Part shown: piece by piece, positions 1 through 8,067 of the stretch
How the letters are laid out: each line of letters opens with the position of its first letter
How positions within the stretch are numbered: position 1 is the stretch's first letter
From: VRUE01 sp963824705
GTDB taxonomy: Bacteria > Actinomycetota > Thermoleophilia > Solirubrobacterales > 70-9
NCBI GenBank assembly: GCA_963824705.1
Contig: CAWGQE010000003.1
Location: forward strand, 1,116,001-1,180,000
Reading direction: 5' to 3'
Length of the DNA stretch: 64,000 nt
Position numbers and translations under genes: made by a program
The notes under the pieces: model-generated
Database searches by the model: none
Seen by the model: only the letters and a program-made list of their open reading frames with translations
Told to the model about the DNA's origin: nothing

Positions 1-1
1 C

Positions 2-1564
2 CGGCCGACGATCGGCATCGCCAACACCTGGACCGAGGCGATGCCCTGCAACTTCCACCTGCGTGGACTCGCCGAGCACGTCAAAGAGGGGGTGCGCGCC
101 GCCGGTGGCACGCCGATGGAGTTCAACACCGTCGCGATCTCCGACGGGATCACGATGGGCACGCAGGGAATGAAGACCTCGCTGATCAGCCGCGAGGTGA
201 TCGCCGACTCGATCGAGTTGATGGCGCGCGGCTACCAGTTCGATGCGATCGTCGCGCTCTGCGCCTGCGACAAGACGATCCCGGGCTGTGCGATGGCGCT
301 GACCAGGCTCGACGTGCCCTCCGTGCTGCTCTACGGCGGCTCGATCGCCCCGGGGCGCTGGCACGGCCGCGACGTGACCATCCTCGACATCTTCGAGGCC
401 GTCGGCGCGCACGCGGCGGGCGACATGACCGACGAGGAGCTGAACGAGCTCGAGGGCGTTGCCAGTCCCGGCGCGGGAGCCTGCGGCGGTCAGTTCACCG
501 CCAACACGATGGCTTGCGCCTTCGAGGCGCTCGGGATCAGCCTCGGCGGCTCGGCGATGGTTCCGGCCGAAGACGACGAGAAGGGCAGCGTCGCCGAGAA
601 GATCGGCGAGCTGGTCATGCGGGTTCTCGTCGATGACCTGAAGCCGAGCCAGGTGATCACCCGCGACTCGCTGGAGAACGCGATCGCCTGTGCCTGCGCC
701 TCGGGCGGCTCGACCAACGTCGTCCTGCATCTGATCGCGCTCGCCCACGAGGCCGGGATCGAGCTGGGCATGGATGACTTCGAGCGGATCTCACGCGAAA
801 CCCCACTGCTGGCCGACCTCAAGCCCGGCGGGCGCTTCGTCGCCACCGATCTCTACCGTGCCGGCGGCGTGCCGCTGATCCTCAAGCGGCTCGCCGAAGC
901 GGGGAAGCTGCACGGAGACGCGATCACGGTCAGCGGGCGCACGATCGGAGAAGAGGCCGAGGCGGCCGAGGAGGCCGCGGGTCAAGAGGTCGTGCGGCCG
1001 CTGTCTGACCCGCTCAAGACCGAAGGCGGCCTGGCGATTCTGCGCGGCAACCTCGCCCCCGATGGCGCCGTGGTCAAGCTCGCCGGCACCGAGCGCAAGA
1101 AGCAGATCGGCCCGGCCCGTGTCTTCGAGTCCGAAGAGGAGTGCTTCCGCGCCGTCAGGGAGCAGGCGATCCGTCCCGGCGACATCGTCGTGATTCGCAA
1201 CGAGGGTCCGGTAGGCGGTCCCGGCATGCGCGAGATGCTGCAGGTCACGGCGGCAATAGTCGGCGAGGGCTTGGGCGAGGAGGTGGCATTGCTCACCGAC
1301 GGCCGCTTCTCGGGCGCGACTCGCGGCCTGATGGTCGGCCACGTCGCCCCCGAGGCGGTCAAGGGCGGCCCGATTGCGGCGATCCGCGAGGGCGACGAGA
1401 TCAGCCTCGACGTCGATGCCCGGCGCCTCGACGTAGCGCTCTCGGACGAGGAGATCGCCAAGCGGGTGGCCGAGTACGAGTCGCCTAAGCCGCTCTTCGA
1501 GCGCGGGGTAATGGCCAAGTACGCGGCGACCGTATCGTCGGCCTCGCACGGTGCTGTGACCTGA
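2..1564 (+). CDS. ilvD: Dihydroxy-acid dehydratase (5' end outside window)
   Basis: Dehydrates 2,3-dihydroxy-3-methylbutanoate and its isoleucine-branch homologue to the 2-keto acids in branched-chain amino acid synthesis; cytoplasmic Fe-S enzyme. The frame is open from base 2 (RPTIGIANTWTEAMPCN), so the internal ATG at 41 is not the start and roughly 40-50 N-terminal residues are missing. Visible family motifs are CDKTIPG (cluster cysteine, near base 270), SPGAGACGGQFTANTMA (second cysteine), GPVGGPGMREML and TDGRFSG. The stop lies inside an inverted repeat shared with the convergent hydrolase gene. No oddities in the reading frame. Confidence 0.97.
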   Translation, partial: RPTIGIANTWTEAMPCNFHLRGLAEHVKEGVRAAGGTPMEFNTVAISDGITMGTQGMKTSLISREVIADSIELMARGYQFDAIVALCACDKTIPGCAMALTRLDVPSVLLYGGSIAPGRWHGRDVTILDIFEAVGAHAAGDMTDEELNELEGVASPGAGACGGQFTANTMACAFEALGISLGGSAMVPAEDDEKGSVAEKIGELVMRVLVDDLKPSQVITRDSLENAIACACASGGSTNVVLHLIALAHEAGIELGMDDFERISRETPLLADLKPGGRFVATDLYRAGGVPLILKRLAEAGKLHGDAITVSGRTIGEEAEAAEEAAGQEVVRPLSDPLKTEGGLAILRGNLAPDGAVVKLAGTERKKQIGPARVFESEEECFRAVREQAIRPGDIVVIRNEGPVGGPGMREMLQVTAAIVGEGLGEEVALLTDGRFSGATRGLMVGHVAPEAVKGGPIAAIREGDEISLDVDARRLDVALSDEEIAKRVAEYESPKPLFERGVMAKYAATVSSASHGAVT

Positions 1565-1660
1565 CGGACTGGAGCAAGCAGATCAAGGACGCAGGGAGCG
1601 TGGCGTGCTTCTGCACGCGAGCGACCGAGGACGCAGATATGCGCCGCTCTAGTCCGTCAG
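1561..1660. terminator. Long inverted repeat between convergent genes, probable bidirectional terminator
   Basis: Bases 1561-1575 and 1646-1660 are inverted copies (14 of 15 pair) and each arm covers a stop codon of the convergent ilvD and hydrolase genes. Between them, 1603-1608 and 1613-1618 form a perfect 6-bp stem (GCGTGC/GCACGC) with loop TTCT. No U-tract follows, so factor-independent termination is uncertain; a REP-like element is the alternative. Confidence 0.4.
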
Positions 1661-2566
1661 GAAGTCGTCGAGCAGCCGGTTGAAGCGCACCGGCCGCTCC
1701 ATCTGCGGCACGTGGCCGGTCCGCTCGAAGAGCTCCAGGCGCGACTCGGGAATCAGGCGGTGATAGCCGATCGCCGCCTCGACCGGAACGATCCTGTCCT
1801 TCAGCCCCCAGACGACGAGCGTCGGGACTTCGATCTCAGGCAGGCGGTGGCGGGTGTCGTAACCGCCGAGCGCGCGGAGCGAGTCGGCGAAGCCGGGGCT
1901 GCGGATGCTCGGGTCGATCTGCTCCTCGAGCAGCTCGGGACGCACCCGGTTCGGGTAGTTGAAGATGGCGCCAAAGGCCACCTGGCGTCCCCGCGGCCGG
2001 GCCAGCCAGGTGCGGCGTGGGCCGGCAAGGTGGGGGACGGTCGCGTCGAACATCGTGGTCAGAGCAGAATCCCGTCGCCCCTGTTTCTCGGCGAAGCTGA
2101 TTCCGGCCGCGGAGACCAGGACCAGCCGCTCGAACCGCGACGGCCGTTCGACCACGGCCTCGGTCGCGGCGAAGCCACCCATCGAGTTGCCGACCAGCGC
2201 CGCCACGCGGTCGATACCGAGCTTCTCGCAGAAGTCATGGATGAGGCGACCGTAGGCCGCCATGTCGATCGTCCACGAGGGCATCGGGCTCTCGCCGAAG
2301 CCGGGAAGGTCGAGGGCGATCGCTCGGTGGGTGCGGCCGAGGTGAGGGAGGTTTTCGAGCCAGTTCTGCCAGCAGCCGGCGAGGCCGTGGACGAAGAGGA
2401 TCGGCTCGCCCTCACCTATTTCGGCGTAGTTCACCTCGGCCCCCGGCAGCTCGATCCGGTGAAGGTGCTGGCGCCAATCGATCTTGAGCCACTCGGGGTC
2501 CGGGTTGCCGTAGTCGGAGGCCGGGAAGACGACCGAGCCGCTCAGCACCGTCTGGGTATCAGGCAT
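1649..2566 (-). CDS. Alpha/beta-hydrolase fold protein
   Basis: 305 aa. Canonical alpha/beta-hydrolase: oxyanion region FVHGLAGCWQNW, nucleophile elbow GNSMGG (Ser), acid in VVWGLKDRIVP (Asp) and histidine in RTGHVPQMERP. Cytoplasmic; no signal peptide. The architecture fits esterases, C-C hydrolases or haloperoxidase-like enzymes; the substrate cannot be told from sequence. Its ATG overlaps the last 8 bases of the upstream cyclo-ligase-like gene, so the two are probably co-transcribed. Confidence 0.9.
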   Translation of the reverse strand: MPDTQTVLSGSVVFPASDYGNPDPEWLKIDWRQHLHRIELPGAEVNYAEIGEGEPILFVHGLAGCWQNWLENLPHLGRTHRAIALDLPGFGESPMPSWTIDMAAYGRLIHDFCEKLGIDRVAALVGNSMGGFAATEAVVERPSRFERLVLVSAAGISFAEKQGRRDSALTTMFDATVPHLAGPRRTWLARPRGRQVAFGAIFNYPNRVRPELLEEQIDPSIRSPGFADSLRALGGYDTRHRLPEIEVPTLVVWGLKDRIVPVEAAIGYHRLIPESRLELFERTGHVPQMERPVRFNRLLDDFLTD

Positions 2567-3273
2567 ATCCCATTCGTTCCAGGATCGGGATCTCGCGGAT
2601 CTGCGGCGGCTGCAGGTGGTCCCAGAGGATTCCGCGGGGGCGCTCGTACTGGCGCTCGACCTCGATCACCGCGCGTGGCGTCGCGATCAGGTCGACGGGA
2701 AGGTCGTGCGAGATCACCGGCAGATGGCGGCGGACGATCTGGATCGGGTGGACCGTGGTGGCGATCGTCGTGTGGTCGTCGATCTTGCCGGCGTCGATAA
2801 GGATTCCGTACTCGAGGTCGTTGTAGCCACCGCCCTTGCCGATCCTGGCGCCGCTCAGGTTGACCGCGACCGAGCCGGTGAGGACGAAGTCGATCTCGGG
2901 CAGATCGTCGAGGGCGACCACGCGCCCGTGCTTGAGCGCGCCCTTGATCGTCGCCGCCTCCTTCATCGCCGCTTTCGAGAGCTGCTTCGGCTCGAGCACG
3001 CGAAACGGATGCGGGTCGCGTAGCCGCGGCACCGCCATGATCAGTGTCTTGCCCTCTTCCAGAGCCGTGCGCCGGGCGTGGGTCTGGGGAGAGTCGGGGT
3101 TGGCCTTCGATCACTCGCGCCCGCTTCCAGAGGCGGTTGCCGGCGAGCTTCTCGGCCGCCAGGCGGGCCCCGGCGAAATTGGGGATGCGACCCTCGGCTC
3201 CGGGAAAGCGGGAAACACCCTCCCGGTCCATCGCCTTCCAGATCTCCTTGCGGATCCCATCCTTGCCGGCCAC
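2559..3273 (-). CDS. 5-formyltetrahydrofolate cyclo-ligase family protein, frameshifted
   Basis: Would convert 5-formyl-THF to 5,10-methenyl-THF with ATP. The C-terminal 159 aa (2559-3038) carry EEGKTLIMAVPRLRDP and the family loop GKGGGYNDLEYG. The N-terminal third (GVSRFPGAEGRIPNFAGARL) lies in another frame, opening at a probable GTG at 3271-3273. The frames join if one base is dropped between 3096 and 3110, restoring a typical (N/Q)PDSPQ segment. Cause may be sequencing error, a real mutation or recoding. Overlaps the hydrolase start, suggesting one transcript. Confidence 0.8.
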
Positions 3274-3348
3274 CGGCGAAACATATCCGTCGGAACGACC
3301 GACTTGTGTGCCTAATATTTCAATATTGGGCGTAGGGCCAAAATCGCC

Positions 3349-4362
3349 GTGGTTGCGGGCGTTGTCGTCTTGCTGGTCTTGGCGGTCGCCGCCTATGCCT
3401 ATGACAGCTCCCAAGACGGCAAGATCGCCGACGGGGTGACGATCGGCGGTGTCGACGTCGGCGGGATGAGCGAAGCCGAAGCGAAGAGCGCGGTCCGGCA
3501 AGAACTGCTGGCGCCTCTGCGCCACTCGCTGCGCGTCGGCTATGCAGGCCACAGGTGGACGCTCGAAGGCAAGAGCTTGAAGGTGCACGCGAATCTCAAC
3601 CGCGCGGCCGAAGAAGCCGTGGCCGTGAGCCACGACGAATTTCTGCCGGGAAGGGTCGTCCGCTACGTGACCGGCGGCAGCGTCGACAAGAACGTCCCGG
3701 CCGGCATCACCTACTCGCAGCCGGCCGTGAACCGTTTCGTGCGCCACGTGGCTGCGGGGGTTGACCGGGAGCCGGTCAACGCGCATGTCGACCCCGCGGC
3801 CGACTCGCTCGAAGTGGTCGCGGGCGAAAGTGGGCGCAAGCTCCGCGACGTGCTGTTGACGCGGCAGTTGAACGCGGCGGTTCTCAACGCGGGCGCCGAC
3901 CACACGATCGCCGCCCGCACCCACTCGATCTCACCCGAAGTCACGAAGAGCGAAGTCGCCGCCCGCTATCCGTCCTACCTTACGCTCGATCGGGGGTCCT
4001 TCACCCTCCGTCTCTGGGAACACCTGAAGCTGGCCAAGTCCTACACCGTCGCCGTCGGCCAGGAAGGCCTGGAAACCCCGGAAGGGCTCTACCACATCCA
4101 GGAAAAGCAGGAAAACCCATCCTGGCACGTGCCCGATTCCGCCTGGGCGGGCGACCTGGCCGGCCAGGTGATTCCCCCCGGCCCCGAGGACCCGATCAAG
4201 GCGCGCTGGATGGCGATCTTCGAAGGCGCCGGCATCCACGGCACCGAAGAGACCGAATCGCTGGGCAGTGCCGCCTCCCACGGCTGCGTGCGGATGTCCA
4301 TCCCCGACGTGGAAGAACTGTATGACCGAGTAGAAGTCGGAACTCCGATCTACATCGGGTGA
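3349..4362 (+). CDS. YkuD L,D-transpeptidase with N-terminal membrane anchor
   Basis: Forms 3-3 peptidoglycan cross-links or anchors proteins, outside the membrane. Residues 2-17 are a hydrophobic signal-anchor; residues 20-200 resemble the peptidoglycan-binding module found before YkuD domains; the YkuD domain is at about 205-337 with catalytic HGTEETESLGSAASHGCVRM. The GTG at 3349 leaves no basic residues before the membrane segment. The open frame upstream reads GRRAK just after an ATT at 3325, so the true start may be that ATT or the 5' end may carry an error. Uses GAA for glutamate unlike neighbouring cytoplasmic genes. Confidence 0.92.
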   Translation: MVAGVVVLLVLAVAAYAYDSSQDGKIADGVTIGGVDVGGMSEAEAKSAVRQELLAPLRHSLRVGYAGHRWTLEGKSLKVHANLNRAAEEAVAVSHDEFLPGRVVRYVTGGSVDKNVPAGITYSQPAVNRFVRHVAAGVDREPVNAHVDPAADSLEVVAGESGRKLRDVLLTRQLNAAVLNAGADHTIAARTHSISPEVTKSEVAARYPSYLTLDRGSFTLRLWEHLKLAKSYTVAVGQEGLETPEGLYHIQEKQENPSWHVPDSAWAGDLAGQVIPPGPEDPIKARWMAIFEGAGIHGTEETESLGSAASHGCVRMSIPDVEELYDRVEVGTPIYIG

Positions 4363-5288
4363 GCGCAGGCACGGAGGGCTGCACCGCGAATCTCTTCCAA
4401 ATGACCTGGGATGAGGCGCTTGTCGCCTTCGATCGAGATATGAGAGCAAGGAGCCTGGCCGAGCGGACTCGTCACGCATACGGCGTTGATCTGGGCCAGT
4501 TCGTCGAGTGGGCGACGGAGCGGAGCCTGGACCTGGGTGAGGTGCGGCACCGCGACGTGCGGCGCTACGGCGCCGGTCTCTCCTCCGATGGCGCAGCGGC
4601 GGCGACCGTAGCGCGCAAGCTCGCCGCGATCCGCGGCCTCTTCGACTTCCTCGTGCGCACCGAACGGGTCGGGCAGAACCCCGCCGACCTCGTCTCCAGC
4701 CCGAAGCGCGAGCAAAAGCTGCCACGGGTACTGAATGGCGAGCAGGTGCGCTCGCTGCTGGAGCGGATTCCGGCGCGCACCTCGCTCGAGCTGCGCGATC
4801 GGGCGATGCTGGAGCTGGCCTATTCCTGCGGCCTGCGCTGCGAGGAGATCGTCAACCTGGACGAGCGCTCCTTCGACTTCGAGACCGAGCAGCTCCGCGT
4901 GCTCGGCAAGGGGTCCAAGGAGCGGCTGCTACCGGTCGGCGAGCCGGCTCAGCGGGCGTTGCGTCGCTACCTCGAGCGCGGCCGCCACGCCCTCTCGACC
5001 GATCCGCGCGAGCCCGCCCTGTTCCTCTCCAAGAGCGGCCGTCGCCTCTCCAACTCCGATGTCACTCGCCGCCTGTCCCTCTGGGTGCGGGAGGCCGCGC
5101 TTGTCGCCGGCGTCTCGCCGCACTCGCTGCGGCACAGCTTTGCCACCCACCTGCTGGAAGGGGGAGCCGATCTGCGCACGATCCAGGAGCTGCTCGGCCA
5201 CGCCTCGATTTCGACCACGCAGGTTTACACTCGGGTCGACGCCGCGCGCCTGCGGGAGGCGTACGTTGCGACCCATCCTCGCGCTTGA
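4359..5288 (+). CDS. xerD: Tyrosine recombinase XerC/XerD
   Basis: 309 aa, usual length for chromosome-dimer resolution recombinases acting at dif. An N-terminal SAM-like core-binding domain (about 15-105) is followed by the catalytic domain with Arg in SCGLRCEE (~158), Lys in GKGSKER, HSLRHSFATH (~254), LGHASISTTQVYT with the Tyr nucleophile (~287). GTG start overlaps the transpeptidase stop by 4 bases (GTGA). XerC and XerD cannot be separated from sequence alone. It sits outside the island and looks like the host enzyme. Confidence 0.9.
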   Translation: MSAGTEGCTANLFQMTWDEALVAFDRDMRARSLAERTRHAYGVDLGQFVEWATERSLDLGEVRHRDVRRYGAGLSSDGAAAATVARKLAAIRGLFDFLVRTERVGQNPADLVSSPKREQKLPRVLNGEQVRSLLERIPARTSLELRDRAMLELAYSCGLRCEEIVNLDERSFDFETEQLRVLGKGSKERLLPVGEPAQRALRRYLERGRHALSTDPREPALFLSKSGRRLSNSDVTRRLSLWVREAALVAGVSPHSLRHSFATHLLEGGADLRTIQELLGHASISTTQVYTRVDAARLREAYVATHPRA

Positions 5289-5331
5289 ATCCCAAATGTT
5301 GCCCCGGCGGCCATAGAATCGAGCAAAGTTC

Positions 5332-6105
5332 ATGGAAACCGGCGTAAAAGAGGTGGAGCTACGCGATCTGTGGCGTCGCTACAAGGACGACGGCGACCGC
5401 ACCGCGCGGGAGCGGCTGGTCGTCGCCTACTCGCCGCTGGTCAAGTTCGTTGCCGGCCGTCTCGGCGCCGGGCTGCCCTCGCACGTCGATGACGCCGACC
5501 TGATCTCCTACGGCCTGATGGGCCTGATCGGCGCGATCGAGCGCTTCGAGCCCGAGCGCGGGATCAAGTTCGAGACCTTCGCGATGACGCGCATCCGCGG
5601 CGCGATCATCGACGAGCTGCGCTCACTCGACTGGGTGCCCCGCTCGGTCCGCTCGCGAGCGCGGGAAATCGAGGCGGCGCAGACCAAGCTCGAGCACGAA
5701 CTGCAGCGGGCGCCGACCGAGGCGGAGCTGGCGGCCAAAGTGGGCCTGACCGAGGAGGAACTGCAGACCTCGCTGCTCGAGATCGCCAACTCCTCCGTGT
5801 ACGCGCTGGACGAGCTCTGGACGATCTCCGACTCCTCCGGCGACTCCGTCTCCCTGCTCGACACGATCTCCGATCCGCGCGCCGAAGACCCGCAGGAAGC
5901 GCTCGCCGGCAGCGAGATCAAGGACCGGCTCACCGAGTCGATCGCCGGATTGCCGGAGCGCGAGCAGCTGGTCGTCGCCCTCTACTACTACGAGAACCTC
6001 ACCCTGCGGGAGATCGGCGAGGTCCTCGGCGTCACCGAGTCGCGCGTCTCCCAGCTGCACACCAAGGCGGTCATGCGACTCAAAGGTTCGTTGCAGGAGG
6101 TTTAG
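5332..6105 (+). CDS. RNA polymerase sigma factor, FliA/WhiG (group 3) family
   Basis: 257 aa. Region 2 (ADLISYGLMGLIGAIERFEP, about 50-70, with KFETFAMTRIRGAIIDELR), region 3 (about 110-150) and a region 4 helix-turn-helix (LTLREIGEVLGVTESRVSQLHTKA) are all present; the DWVPRSVR motif is typical of FliA/WhiG. It would direct RNA polymerase to a dedicated regulon (motility or development). Lies 43 bp after xerD and may share its transcript. No flagellar genes are in view. Confidence 0.92.
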   Translation: METGVKEVELRDLWRRYKDDGDRTARERLVVAYSPLVKFVAGRLGAGLPSHVDDADLISYGLMGLIGAIERFEPERGIKFETFAMTRIRGAIIDELRSLDWVPRSVRSRAREIEAAQTKLEHELQRAPTEAELAAKVGLTEEELQTSLLEIANSSVYALDELWTISDSSGDSVSLLDTISDPRAEDPQEALAGSEIKDRLTESIAGLPEREQLVVALYYYENLTLREIGEVLGVTESRVSQLHTKAVMRLKGSLQEV

Positions 6106-6147
6106 GCAGTTGGTGGCCTCTCCCGCGGCCGCTGGTAATTTGACCTG

Positions 6148-6696
6148 GTGAGCCCTGACGAGACCTGCGCGGTCTGCCGCCGCACGATCCTGGCCGGCGA
6201 GCGCACCCGCAGCTACATGAGCCCCAAGGAGGGGCCGCAGCTGGTCTGCGATCTCTGCCGCCACCGTGCCGAGCAGCTCGGCTGGGTCGATCCGGCGGCG
6301 CCCGGCGCCAATGTGGGTCGCCGTCCGGAGCCGGAGCGGAGCGAGTCGCCGATGGGGCGGCTGGAGCGGGCCGTCGCCCGCTTCAACGCAAGCGACGCCG
6401 CGCGCACAGTCGCCGGCTTGATGCGGACTTTGGGGCAGCCGCAGGTATCGATCGGCTCGGCCGCCGGCTCGCCTAGCGAGGTGCGGATCACCGTCGCCTG
6501 GGAGCTGTGCTGGTACCAGTGGGGCATCGACTTGAGCGACGAGATGCGCGCGGTCTTCCAGCTCGACAAAGGCAGCGAGGTCGAGCAGCTCGACGGCTCC
6601 GCGAGGCAGTGGAACGCGAGGGCGGGGGAGGGCGGTCAGCTCGGGCTCGGCCTTCCGCGCGCGGATCGATCCCGAGACGGCGAGCCCGTCGGCTGA
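6148..6696 (+). CDS. Hypothetical protein with N-terminal CxxC zinc-finger-like motif
   Basis: 182 aa, GTG start. CAVCRRTI at the N-terminus and CDLCRHRA about 20 residues later form a probable two-CxxC zinc site; the remainder is Arg/Ala rich with a hydrophobic-plus-WYQWGIDL segment near residue 125-135. Function is not recognised. It lies between the sigma factor and RNase HI genes with short gaps, so may be in the same operon. Confidence 0.75.
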   Translation: MSPDETCAVCRRTILAGERTRSYMSPKEGPQLVCDLCRHRAEQLGWVDPAAPGANVGRRPEPERSESPMGRLERAVARFNASDAARTVAGLMRTLGQPQVSIGSAAGSPSEVRITVAWELCWYQWGIDLSDEMRAVFQLDKGSEVEQLDGSARQWNARAGEGGQLGLGLPRADRSRDGEPVG

Positions 6697-6700
6697 GCTC

Positions 6701-7105
6701 TTGACCAAGCTGATCGTCAACGTCGATGGCGGCGCCCGGGGCAACCCGGGCCCGGCGGCGATCGGGGCGGTGGTGCAAAGCGCCGATGGCGAGATGCTCG
6801 AGGAACGCGGCGAGCGGATCGGCGTCGCGACCAACAACGTCGCCGAGTATCGGGCGCTGCTGCTCGGAATCGAGCTGGCGGCCACGCAGGGGGCGAGCGA
6901 GGTGGAGCTGGTCGGGGACTCGGAGCTGATCGTGCGCCAGGTCAAGGGCGAGTACAAGGTCAAGGACGCGACGATGCGCGAGCTCCACGCTGAGGTGAAA
7001 CGGGCCCTGCGGCCTTTTGAGAAGTGGGCGATTCGTCACGTGAAGCGCGAGCACAACGCCGAGGCCGATCGGCTCGTCAACGCCACGCTGGACGGCGATG
7101 GCTGA
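6701..7105 (+). CDS. rnhA: Ribonuclease HI
   Basis: 134 aa, TTG start, cytoplasmic. Degrades the RNA strand of RNA-DNA hybrids. Catalytic acidic residues are visible in order: NVDGGARGNPGPA (Asp), NNVAEYRALLLG (Glu), ELVGDSELIVRQ (Asp) and HNAEADRLVN (Asp). Short version without an N-terminal hybrid-binding domain. Overlaps the following VOC gene by 8 bases. Confidence 0.93.
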   Translation: MTKLIVNVDGGARGNPGPAAIGAVVQSADGEMLEERGERIGVATNNVAEYRALLLGIELAATQGASEVELVGDSELIVRQVKGEYKVKDATMRELHAEVKRALRPFEKWAIRHVKREHNAEADRLVNATLDGDG

Positions 7106-7586
7106 CCCGATCGACCCCCGTGTCGACATCGGCCACGTTCATCTCAAAGTGGCCGACCTCGACAGGGCGCTCGACTTCTACTGCGGCGTGCTCGGCTTCG
7201 AGCTGCAACAGCGGATGGGCGACGATGCCGCTTTCGTCTCGGCGGGTGGGTATCACCACCACATTGGCCTCAACACCTGGCACTCGAAAGGGGCACCGCC
7301 GCCACCGCCGCGGAGCACCGGTCTCTTTCACGTCGCGATCCGCTACCCCGACCGGCGCTCGCTCGCCGATGCGCTGCGGCGGCTCACGCAGGCGGGCGTG
7401 CCGCTCGGCGGCGCGTCCGACCACGGCGTCAGCGAGGCGATCTACCTGGACGATCCGGACGGCAACGGGATCGAGCTCTACCGCGACCGCCCCCGCGAGG
7501 AGTGGCCACGGACCCCTGGCGGCGAGGAGATCGCGATGGTCACCGCACCTCTGGACCTCCGCGATCTCCTCAGCGAGCTCGACTAG
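7098..7586 (+). CDS. VOC superfamily protein (glyoxalase / extradiol dioxygenase-like)
   Basis: 162 aa, single vicinal-oxygen-chelate domain resembling CatE-type proteins. Metal-ligand-like residues are His in IGHVHLKVADL, His in GLFHVAIRYPD and Glu in DPDGNGIELYRDRP. GGYHHHIGLNTW is typical of catechol dioxygenase relatives. Substrate unknown. It is the last protein-coding gene before the tRNA insertion site. Confidence 0.88.
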   Translation: MADPIDPRVDIGHVHLKVADLDRALDFYCGVLGFELQQRMGDDAAFVSAGGYHHHIGLNTWHSKGAPPPPPRSTGLFHVAIRYPDRRSLADALRRLTQAGVPLGGASDHGVSEAIYLDDPDGNGIELYRDRPREEWPRTPGGEEIAMVTAPLDLRDLLSELD

Positions 7587-7643
7587 ACCAGGCACCGAGG
7601 ATGCCGATCGGCCGCCAGTTCGGGCAGCTTGCGCCCGCGCGCC

Positions 7644-7649
7644 TATAAT
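7644..7649 (+). promoter_or_regulatory. Probable -10 element of tRNA-Gly
   Basis: A perfect TATAAT lies 11 bases upstream of the tRNA 5' end, a strong match in very GC-rich DNA. No convincing -35 hexamer is visible 16-18 bases further upstream. Confidence 0.5.
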
Positions 7650-7660
7650 CCGCGACCGAT

Positions 7661-7734
7661 GCGGCTGTAGCTCAGCTGGCTAGAGCGTCTGCTTGCCATG
7701 CAGAAGGTCGAGGGTTCGAATCCCTTCAGCCGCT
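7661..7734 (+). tRNA. tRNA-Gly (anticodon GCC)
   Basis: 74 nt. Acceptor GCGGCTG pairs with CAGCCGC; D stem GCTC/GAGC; anticodon stem TCTGC/GCAGA with loop TTGCCAT giving anticodon GCC; T stem GAGGG/CCCTT around loop TTCGAAT. CCA is not encoded. The 3' 42 bases plus one are duplicated at 59040, marking this gene as the island attachment site; the gene remains intact after integration. Confidence 0.96.
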
Positions 7735-7735
7735 T
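7693..7735 (+). repeat. Left attachment repeat (attL), 43 bp
   Basis: Covers the anticodon loop through the 3' end of tRNA-Gly plus one base. Identical over 43 bp to 59040-59082; the bases on either side differ. Typical of tyrosine-integrase elements that reconstitute a tRNA on insertion. Confidence 0.88.
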
Positions 7736-7809
7736 CGCTTCGAATCCCCTGCAAGTGGGCCGGTCGGCCCTCGCGGGGGAAACTGGAACCACCCTCGCGT
7801 ATCGCCTCC

Positions 7810-7833
7810 ATTTTGGGCACTAGTGCCCAAAAT
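7810..7833. promoter_or_regulatory. Perfect 24-bp palindrome, copy 1
   Basis: Two 12-bp arms (ATTTTGGGCACT and its exact complement) meet without spacer. The matching position in the second cassette (59147-59170) is also a perfect 24-bp palindrome but with different bases in both arms, so dyad symmetry is maintained by compensatory changes. A dimeric repressor or recombinase-accessory site is the simplest reading; the XRE-type protein at 9097 is a candidate binder (inference). Confidence 0.6.
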
Positions 7834-7921
7834 GACGCGGATGCGCGGGGATTAGCGCCGATTTCGGCCGATTCCGCCTCGCTTTCGGGCGACGGCGGAG
7901 CTAGGTTTGCCAGCGCCAAGA

Positions 7922-8060
7922 CATAAGTGGCCCCGGCGGCGGTGGAACGCCCCGGGGCCTGGCACCGAAGCCGTAGCTTCGATGCAAGCGAAAAGCTACT
8001 CGCCGAAGTCCTTTGACGGCGGCATCGCGGCGGCTCTTCGGTGCCCTGACCGAAAGGAGT
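7922..8060 (+). ncRNA. Structured 5' leader of head cassette 1, riboswitch/attenuator-like
   Basis: First a GC hairpin (GGCCCCGG with CCGGGGCC, about 7928-7960). Then GGCACCGAAG (7961-7970) pairs perfectly with CTTCGGTGCC (8036-8045), enclosing a GTAGCTT/AAGCTAC stem. The 3' strand can instead fold locally as TTCGGT (8037-8042) with ACCGAA (8049-8054), ending at the AAGGAG ribosome-binding site (8054-8059) of the gene at 8068. The two foldings exclude each other. About 100 nt here are nearly identical to 59294-59395, more conserved than the coding parts. Confidence 0.55.
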
Positions 8061-8067
8061 GGGCGCC

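Noticed and set aside
2542..3924. A 460-aa minus-strand frame across the cyclo-ligase and transpeptidase genes
   Set aside because: Only a short part (the cyclo-ligase N-terminus) is real; the rest is a shadow of the transpeptidase gene and of the other cyclo-ligase frame.
5623..6963. 446-aa minus-strand frame over sigma factor, zinc-finger and RNase HI genes
   Set aside because: Sense strand encodes three genes with clear motifs; this frame has none.
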